From Candidatus Rokuibacteriota bacterium (GTDB lineage Bacteria; Methylomirabilota; Methylomirabilia; Rokubacteriales; CSP1-6): a stretch of DNA of 39,297 bases. The position numbers and the translations under genes are program-made. Shown piece after piece: positions 34,254-39,297 of the stretch. The stretch lies in NCBI GenBank assembly GCA_003221615.1, contig QHSQ01000112.1, positions 1-39,297 on the forward strand. Direction: 5' to 3'. The notes below the pieces were generated by a model that saw only the letters and a program-made list of their open reading frames with translations, had not been told where the DNA came from and made no database searches. Each line of letters starts with the position of its first letter. The first letter of the stretch is position 1.

Positions 34254-35201
34254 GTGAACCCGCTGAAGTGGACGCGGCCACGACAGGGCCGCACGGCGGC
34301 CTCTTGCTGGGCGCTCGGAGGGCTCTCCATTCGAGGGCTCGGTACACGCGTCTACCAGAGGTCGTCGCGCGACGAGATTCTCGATCGGGCCGCTGAGCTC
34401 TCCTACTACTTCGCGTTCGCGCTGTTGCCGACCCTTCTGTTCCTGACCGCGCTGCTCGGTCTGCTCCCGGTTCCCGACCTCATGTCCCAGCTCATGGGAT
34501 ACGCCGACCGCGTCCTGCCCGGGGACGCGGCGTCGCTGATCAAGAAGACCCTGGCAGAGGTAGTCCGGGGCGCCAGCGGGGGGCTCGTGTCGGTCGGGGC
34601 TCTGGCTGCTCTGCTCGGCGCTTCGAGCGGGATGCGCTCGATCATGAAGGCGCTCAACGCGGCGTACGGAATCGCCGATCATCGGAGCTGGTGGGACAAA
34701 CGCGTGATCGCGATCGCGCTGACGCTCGTGCTTTCACTCTTCACGCTGACCGCGCTCCTCCTGCTGGTTTTTGGGGCCCGGCTCGGCGAGGCGATCGGCG
34801 GCTTCATGGGGCTCGGCCCTCTGTTCACACTGGTCTGGAAGGTGCTCCAGCTGCCCGTAGTGATTCTTCTGGCTCTGACGGGGCTGACGCTCGTCTACTA
34901 CCTGGCCCCGGCCGCGGATCGCGCCTGGTCCTGGATCACGCCGGGCTCGGCCTTCGCGGTCGTCTCGTGGCTCCTGATGTCGCTCGGCCTCAGGTTCTAC
35001 GTCGGATATTTCGACTATTACAACGCGACCTACGGCTCGATCGGCGGCTTGATACTCCTGATGCTCTGGCTCTACTGCAGCGGCCTGACCCTGCTGATGG
35101 GTGCCGAGATCGATGCGACGATCGAGCAGGCCGGCGCCGAGCGCGCCGCGCGATCCGAACGCGGGGCGACCCTGCTGGCGACGCCTCCCCGCGACGCTTA
35201 A
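34254..35201 (+). CDS. YihY/BrkB (UPF0761) family inner-membrane protein
   Basis: This 315-aa protein shows the family pattern: an N-terminal RDEILDRAAELSYYFAFALLPTLLFLTALLG segment, GGLVSVGALAALLGASSGM, a run of six hydrophobic helices, and the C-terminal YNATYGSIGGLILLMLWLYCSGLTLLMGAEI signature. Once mislabelled ribonuclease BN, the family is now regarded as a membrane transporter-like protein of uncertain role. The GTG at 34254 gives a normal length; the frame is open to 33978 but the extra part has no resemblance. Its TAA overlaps the opposing MoaD-like stop codon (TTAA). Confidence 0.85.
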   Translation: MNPLKWTRPRQGRTAASCWALGGLSIRGLGTRVYQRSSRDEILDRAAELSYYFAFALLPTLLFLTALLGLLPVPDLMSQLMGYADRVLPGDAASLIKKTLAEVVRGASGGLVSVGALAALLGASSGMRSIMKALNAAYGIADHRSWWDKRVIAIALTLVLSLFTLTALLLLVFGARLGEAIGGFMGLGPLFTLVWKVLQLPVVILLALTGLTLVYYLAPAADRAWSWITPGSAFAVVSWLLMSLGLRFYVGYFDYYNATYGSIGGLILLMLWLYCSGLTLLMGAEIDATIEQAGAERAARSERGATLLATPPRDA

Positions 35202-35443
35202 CCCGCCCCGCCGGCCAGCGGCGGGAAGATCGTCACGACATCACGAGAGGCCAAGGGCGCCTCCGAACCGATGTCTCGGCCGTTGACGAGGACGACGCGG
35301 GCGAGATCGGGCGGGATTCCGAGATGGCGGGCGACGTCGGTAACCGTGCTGCCTTCGGGGATCTCGAGCTCGGCCGCGCCGTCGCGACCGTCAGGCGGGA
35401 GAAATACGGCGAGGGTAGCGAAGAGTCGGACTTCGACTCTCAC
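35198..35443 (-). CDS. MoaD/ThiS-like ubiquitin-fold protein with GGAG C-terminus
   Basis: This 81-aa beta-grasp protein has VEVRLFATLAVFLPPDG, the IPEGSTVTDVARHLGIP helix, VVLVNGRDI and the DVVTIFPPLAGG end typical of MoaD-family sulfur carriers. The chain does not stop at the diglycine: two more residues (Ala-Gly) follow, so it would need trimming before adenylation, as for carriers processed by JAMM peptidases. The GTG start at 35443 shares GTGA with the stop of the transglycosylase gene, implying coupled translation. No moaE, moeB or JAMM gene is visible nearby. Confidence 0.8.
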   Translation of the reverse strand: MRVEVRLFATLAVFLPPDGRDGAAELEIPEGSTVTDVARHLGIPPDLARVVLVNGRDIGSEAPLASRDVVTIFPPLAGGAG

Positions 35444-36750
35444 CGGAACCCGCCCAGGCCGTCGAGCTCGGCGGCCGGGCGGAGAGTTGTGACGCGGAGC
35501 CGGTCGCCCGGCCGAATCGCGTCCCCGTTCTCGAGGTTGTTCCAACGGACGACGTCACTGGTGGACACGCCGTAGAGCTTGGCGATCGAGCTCACGGTAT
35601 CGCGCGCGCGAACCACGTGAACCGCCGTGCTGGCCGCGAGCCGGCTGGGTGCGGCAACCGTCGCAACCGTAGCGACCTTCATGCGGGGCGTGAGAGCCGT
35701 GACGAAAGCTTCTCGAGTGCCGCTCGGGACGCGCACTTCCCACGTCCTGCCCGGAGGCGTGACGCCGCGGACCAGGACGGCATTGAGCGAGCGGAGCGTC
35801 TGCAGCGGAATCCCTGTGCTCGCGGCGAGCTTCCGGAGATCCGTCGAGGCGGGGACGGTCACCCGATCGACCTCCGGCATCACGGCCTGGCCCGGCTCGA
35901 ACCCGTACTGGCCGGGATCACGCCCGATCACCATCGCGGCCTGGATGGCCGGTACGAAGTCCTTGGTCTCGCGGCGTAAGTATTTGGACTGCCTGAGGTC
36001 CCAGAAGTCTGCCGAGCCGGTCGCCCGTATCGCCTTATCGATCTTGACCTCACCGGCGTTGTAAGCCGCCTGAGCGAGCTCCCAGGACCCGTACCGAACG
36101 TAGAGATCGTTGAGGTATCCGGCCGCCGCCACGGTGGCCTTCTCCGGATCGAGGCGCTCGTCAACCCAGCGGTCGACCCGCAAGCCGTATAGCCGCGCCG
36201 TTGGTGCCATGAACTGCCAGAGCCCCTTCGCGCCCACGCGTGACACCGCCACGGGATTGAAGCCGCTCTCGATCATCGCCGTGAAGGCGAGATCTTCGGG
36301 GATGCCCTTGGCCTTGAAGACGTCGAAGATCATTCCGAGATACTGCCCGGAGCGTCGCACCCAAAGCCCCACGACCTCTCGGTGAGTGGTCGTGAAGCGG
36401 TCGACGAAGAACTTCACTTGCGAGTTCATCGCCACCGAGTACGCGGGGACCCTTACGAGCCGCAGCCGTTGCGACTGTAGACGCGAAGATTCTGCAAAAG
36501 CGTACGCCCATGGATCGAAGTCGTCAGGAACCCATACCGAAGAGTCATCCTGTAAGCTCGACTCTTCTTTCTTCGTGTCGACCGCGTGACTGGGTCGCGC
36601 GAGGTCGTCGCTTGGCGGCGAAGGAGCCGAGACCTCGAAAAAGTCGGACGATGGCGACTGTGATTCGGCACAAGCGGGTGAGATGGCGATCGGCGTAGAA
36701 ATTCCGACTAAACCTGCCACCAACAGTCGAAAAGAGGCTCGAATCGCCAT
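35440..36750 (-). CDS. MltD-like membrane/periplasmic lytic transglycosylase with LysM
   Basis: This 436-aa protein has a signal peptide (cleavage near SPACA, residue 28), a linker and an SLT catalytic domain (about residues 130-275). The catalytic Glu is E161 in TAMIESGFNP, followed by GAKGLWQFM and AAYNAGE. A LysM-like tail occupies about 385-430 (VHVVRARDTVSSIAKLYGVS). It cleaves peptidoglycan strands, forming 1,6-anhydro ends. The ATG at 36750 gives a good signal peptide but lacks a Shine-Dalgarno; an in-frame GTG at 36783 has GGGAGG just upstream. It overlaps the MoaD-like gene. Confidence 0.88.
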   Translation of the reverse strand: MAIRASFRLLVAGLVGISTPIAISPACAESQSPSSDFFEVSAPSPPSDDLARPSHAVDTKKEESSLQDDSSVWVPDDFDPWAYAFAESSRLQSQRLRLVRVPAYSVAMNSQVKFFVDRFTTTHREVVGLWVRRSGQYLGMIFDVFKAKGIPEDLAFTAMIESGFNPVAVSRVGAKGLWQFMAPTARLYGLRVDRWVDERLDPEKATVAAAGYLNDLYVRYGSWELAQAAYNAGEVKIDKAIRATGSADFWDLRQSKYLRRETKDFVPAIQAAMVIGRDPGQYGFEPGQAVMPEVDRVTVPASTDLRKLAASTGIPLQTLRSLNAVLVRGVTPPGRTWEVRVPSGTREAFVTALTPRMKVATVATVAAPSRLAASTAVHVVRARDTVSSIAKLYGVSTSDVVRWNNLENGDAIRPGDRLRVTTLRPAAELDGLGGFR

Positions 36751-36956
36751 ATATAAGGAGCTTATTTCGTTTGTATCACGCACCTCCCAAATCGGTCAAC
36801 GGTGGATACGCCCCCGGGCGGACTCGGCACGAGAAATTTGGATATCCACCAGATTTCCTACACACTTAGGACAAGGAATAAATGTCTCGCAGAAGCCGTC
36901 CTATTGCCCGTAGGAGTTCTTTCCCAACCCAAACCTGTAGCGGAGGAGTGACGAAC

Positions 36957-37403
36957 GTGAAGAGATCTGTGGCGCTACTCATTGCAGTGGTACTCGGGAT
37001 CGGGTTCGCCGGGCTTGCCGTCGCTCAGACGACAACCCCCGCTCCGGCCACGCCTGCGCCGGCGACGACTCCGGCGCCGGCGCAAAAGCCCGCCGAAACG
37101 AAGAAGTCCTCTGATGTGAAGAAGGCGAAGAACGCTCAGGGCACGGTCAAGTCGGCGTCCGCTGACAGCCTCGTGGTGGCAGGCAAAGAGAAGGGCAAGG
37201 ATGCCGAGTGGACGTTCGCGGTCGATTCCAAGACCGCCATCAGGAAGTCGGGCAAGGCCATCACCACCGGCGATCTGAAACCGGGTGACCAGGTCAGCGT
37301 CCGCTACATGGATCACGAGGGCAAGGCGACCGCGATGGCCGTTCAGGTCAAGCCGGGCGGCGCTTCGGCCAAGGCGGCCTCACAGCCTGCCGAGAAGAAG
37401 TGA
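36957..37403 (+). CDS. Secreted DUF5666-like protein with TPAPAT repeats
   Basis: This 148-aa protein starts at GTG 36957 with GGAGGAG 8 nt upstream. A signal peptide (cleavage after AVAQ, residue 24) is followed by a TPAPAT-type low-complexity linker (about 25-45), a Lys-rich stretch, and a small beta-type domain (about 60-135) with AQGTVKSASADSLVVAG and GDLKPGDQVSVRYMDHEGK. This resembles DUF5666/OB-like domains of secreted proteins; function unknown. The C-terminus is Ala/Lys-rich. It is divergent from the transglycosylase across about 170-200 nt and followed by a strong hairpin. Confidence 0.75.
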   Translation: MKRSVALLIAVVLGIGFAGLAVAQTTTPAPATPAPATTPAPAQKPAETKKSSDVKKAKNAQGTVKSASADSLVVAGKEKGKDAEWTFAVDSKTAIRKSGKAITTGDLKPGDQVSVRYMDHEGKATAMAVQVKPGGASAKAASQPAEKK

Positions 37404-37428
37404 TTTTTTGAAGTAACCTTTGCAGAAC

Positions 37429-37457
37429 CCGGACGCCGGCTAGCGGCCGGCGTCCGG
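37429..37457. terminator. Bidirectional hairpin terminator between convergent genes
   Basis: A perfect 12-bp stem CCGGACGCCGGC (37429-37440) / GCCGGCGTCCGG (37446-37457) has a 5-nt loop and lies between convergent stop codons. The minus-strand TAG stop (37442-37440) lies within the hairpin. Flanking T runs are short. Confidence 0.7.
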
Positions 37458-38090
37458 TAATCTCTCCTCGACGACGCCCGAGAACCAGGCGCTCCTGTCG
37501 GAAAGCTCTAGATTCTCCGATTGCCCCTTCGAAACGGTCACCTCTCGCAGCCACACCATCACTCGCTGGTAGCCTGTCAGACGGGTGCCCGGCGCGAAGA
37601 CGCCGCGCTTCTTGGAGGCGCTCACGTCCGTGTGCTTGTCGATCTTGACGGCGTGAGTCGCGATGAGTAGCCAGTCTCCCGCCGGGAGGTCCGGCACGAC
37701 GAACCGTCCGTCGGCGTCGACGGTGGTGGCCTTCACGAGGTCGACCGCGCCGGAGTCCCACAGCTCCTTCTCGTAAGCTCGACGGACCGCCACGATCGAC
37801 GCGCCAGCCGTCCGGTAGTCGTCCGCGGAGTTTCGAGCCGTCCGTTTAATCTCCTCGAGCTTTCTGAGCACGTCGGCCGACTTCGGCAGGACGATCACCG
37901 CGGCCCCGGCAAGCGGATGATCCTGTGTCTCCGGACGTTTGCGCTCCTCATAGATACGACCGGTCACGACCCCGATCGAGCCCGACGTGGCGGCGGCTCG
38001 ATACGAGTCCGTGTTGATCGCCCGAGCCTCAGGTGGGACGGAGGCCAGCACCGTGACGAGCCACCCGATAGCCATGACCGGCCTGATCAC
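37440..38090 (-). CDS. Secreted carboxypeptidase-regulatory-like (CarboxypepD_reg) protein
   Basis: This 216-aa protein begins at a GTG (38090) overlapping the lpxL stop as GTGA. It has a signal peptide (IRPVMAIGWLVTVLASVPPEARA) and a beta-sandwich region with GVVTGRIYEERKRPETQDHP, LAGAAVIVLP and later TTVDADGRFVVPDLPAGDWLLIATH. The latter is the hallmark of carboxypeptidase-regulatory/transthyretin-like folds used in surface or periplasmic binding. A charged helical insert (about residues 75-120) separates the two halves. An ATG at 38075 is an alternative start but would shorten the basic part of the signal. Function unknown. Confidence 0.65.
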   Translation of the reverse strand: MIRPVMAIGWLVTVLASVPPEARAINTDSYRAAATSGSIGVVTGRIYEERKRPETQDHPLAGAAVIVLPKSADVLRKLEEIKRTARNSADDYRTAGASIVAVRRAYEKELWDSGAVDLVKATTVDADGRFVVPDLPAGDWLLIATHAVKIDKHTDVSASKKRGVFAPGTRLTGYQRVMVWLREVTVSKGQSENLELSDRSAWFSGVVEERLPDAGR

Positions 38091-38965
38091 GGCCGGGGCT
38101 CCTCCGGCGGCGCGGGCTTGGTCCGCCATCGGTTATGGACCCAGAGCCACTGGTCCGGTGCAACGGTCACCGCCTTTTCGATCGTGGCGGTACAGCGCTG
38201 CGTGAGCTCGGCGACGGCCTGCTCGCTGTCAGCCTCGGCCTCGACACCGAAGGACGGATGGATCTCGATCCGGTGCTCCCCTAGACGCTCTCGATAGATG
38301 AAGATCGGCACCACCGGCGTGCGTGTGCGCACGGCCAGGACCGCGAGACTCTTCGACGTCGATGCCGGCCGGCCGAAGAAGGACACGAAGATGCCCTCGC
38401 GCCTGGAGGCGTTCTGGTCCAGGAGCAGGGCCACCATCCGACCGCGGTGGAGGGCGCCCAGGACGGGCCGAAGCGCATTCCGCTTATCGACGAGCTCTAT
38501 CCCCGACCGCTGCCGCAGACGGTCGGCCAGCATATCGAGCCATGTCGCGTCGAGCGGCCGCATGACGACCGTGGTCGGGATGCCGGTCAGCTTGTGGGCC
38601 AGGGCGAGCAACTCCCAGTTTCCCAGATGGGCGGTAAGGACGAGGACTCGACCGTGCTTGGCCATCGCATCCTTGAGGTGTTCCATTCCGACGAGGGTGA
38701 TCCCCGCAAGTATTCGCTCGGGTGGGGCGGTCATCGCCGCGCAGAGCTCGACGAACATCAGACCCAAGTGCTGGAACGACCCGCGGCAGACTCGGCGGCG
38801 ACCGGCCGGCACCATCCCCGGGAAGGCCAGCGCGAGGTTCGCCATGGCCAGCCGTCGGCGACTTGGCAGCGCGACGAACGCGAGATTACCCATCCCGCGG
38901 CCCAGCCACGTCGCCGGCCACCGGGGGAGGCGCCCGACGGCGGTCGCGACGACGGAGAGAATCAG
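38087..38965 (-). CDS. LpxL/HtrB-family lipid A acyltransferase, possible CTG start
   Basis: The frame encodes a lysophospholipid-type acyltransferase with the HX4(D/E) motif in TAHLGNWELLA, then LLDQNASRREGIFVSFFGRPA and VVPIFIYRE, near the inner membrane. It would add a secondary acyl chain to lipid A or a related lipid. The first standard start is the ATG at 38893 (268 aa), but the sequence before it (ILSVVATAVGRLPRWPATWL) is a typical LpxL N-terminal helix in the same frame. A CTG at 38965 overlaps the dedA stop as CTGA, mirroring the ATGA and GTGA overlaps elsewhere here; I use it as the start (292 aa). Specific acyl chain unknown. Confidence 0.75.
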   Translation of the reverse strand: MILSVVATAVGRLPRWPATWLGRGMGNLAFVALPSRRRLAMANLALAFPGMVPAGRRRVCRGSFQHLGLMFVELCAAMTAPPERILAGITLVGMEHLKDAMAKHGRVLVLTAHLGNWELLALAHKLTGIPTTVVMRPLDATWLDMLADRLRQRSGIELVDKRNALRPVLGALHRGRMVALLLDQNASRREGIFVSFFGRPASTSKSLAVLAVRTRTPVVPIFIYRERLGEHRIEIHPSFGVEAEADSEQAVAELTQRCTATIEKAVTVAPDQWLWVHNRWRTKPAPPEEPRP

Positions 38966-39297
38966 ACCGACCGCCGCCGACGCTCCCGGAGGATCTCGAC
39001 GCCGATCGGAATGACGGAGAGGACGATCACCACGACGACAACGATGTGCACGTAGTCACCGATGTTCGGGATCACTCGACCCAGCAGGTAGCCCGCCCAT
39101 GTCATGCTGGTCACCCATCCCACGCCGCCGGCCACATTGTAGAAGAGGAACCGGTGATATTCCATCTGACCGACGCCCGCGACGACCGGCGCAAAGGTCC
39201 GGATGATCGGGACGAATCGGGCGATGACGATCGTCTTCGAGCCGTGGCGCGCATAGAAAGCCCGCGTCCGCTCGATGTGGCGGGGGTTGAACAGGAG
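38962..39297 (-). CDS. DedA/VTT-domain membrane protein, C-terminal part (5' end beyond window)
   Basis: The minus-strand frame is open from the window edge and encodes at least 111 residues. The DedA (SNARE-associated/VTT) core is clear: KTIVIARFVPIIRTFAPVVAG, followed by a re-entrant-type hydrophobic region (FLFYNVAGGVGWVTSMTWAG) and a final helix (HIVVVVVIVLSVIPIGVEIL) with a basic tail. DedA proteins act in membrane lipid (undecaprenyl-phosphate or phospholipid) flipping. The stop overlaps the proposed lpxL start. The N-terminus is missing only because the window ends. Confidence 0.85.
   Translation of the reverse strand, partial: LLFNPRHIERTRAFYARHGSKTIVIARFVPIIRTFAPVVAGVGQMEYHRFLFYNVAGGVGWVTSMTWAGYLLGRVIPNIGDYVHIVVVVVIVLSVIPIGVEILRERRRRSV

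Noticed and set aside
37021..37090. Tandem TPAPAT-type repeats as a mobile or CRISPR-like repeat
   Set aside because: They are in frame in a secreted protein and read as an ordinary Thr/Pro/Ala linker.
1..39297. CRISPR array, insertion sequence, transposase or integrase
   Set aside because: No regularly spaced direct repeats and no transposase or recombinase motif was seen on either strand.

Overview
The window is high-GC, densely packed bacterial chromosome; almost all genes lie on the minus strand. An LpxL-type acyltransferase, TatA, EnvC/FtsEX, an MltD-like transglycosylase and a lipoprotein signal indicate a diderm. The mix of zinc-ribbon class III cyclases (one beginning a double zinc ribbon followed by YTPKHLAE), NtrBC, a compact selenocysteine locus and GatCAB fits Candidatus Rokubacteria/Methylomirabilota. 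That placement is inference from gene content and style; no 16S gene is present.

Layout. (1) 1-1497: the 5' end of a zinc-ribbon cyclase (minus), a 517-bp gap holding a decayed fragment of a cyclase 3' end, and a stand-alone zinc-ribbon cyclase (plus). (2) 1524-14566, minus: uvrD-gatC-gatA-gatB, then ftsE-ftsX-envC-ctpA-tsaD-ntrB-ntrC. Most junctions are ATGA or TGATG overlaps, so this is one or two long operons joining DNA repair, tRNA amidation, cell-wall splitting, tRNA t6A synthesis and nitrogen-type regulation. (3) 14651-17871: glmU-glmS, UDP-GlcNAc supply. (4) 17948-25937: ileS-lspA-rluD, a periplasmic aspartic protease, and two polytopic GT-C-like glycosyltransferases. (5) 26036-31016: a selenocysteine locus read tRNA-Sec, DUF3105 gene, lipoprotein gene, 94-aa unknown, selA, selB, tatA, with gaps of 40 nt or less or overlaps throughout. 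(6) 31017-34164: about 3.1 kb of looser DNA with an FTR1-like membrane protein divergent from a LysR regulator and two small unknown genes. It is bounded by direct repeats of the 5' half of tRNA-Sec (33 of 36 bases identical). (7) 34254-39297: a YihY/BrkB membrane protein, a MoaD-like protein overlapping a transglycosylase, a secreted DUF5666-like protein, and dedA-lpxL plus a secreted carboxypeptidase-regulatory-like protein.

Points of most interest: the selenocysteine operon, whose tRNA CCA end abuts the Shine-Dalgarno of the next gene and which contains three uncharacterised genes; the duplicated half tRNA-Sec; promoters at uvrD and glmU placed so the transcripts would be leaderless or nearly so; an inverted repeat over the lysR start; and several genes whose homologous N-terminus begins where no ATG/GTG/TTG exists, including an lpxL gene with a CTGA overlap. 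All coordinates and motifs were read by eye; family names come from recognised motifs, not from database searches.
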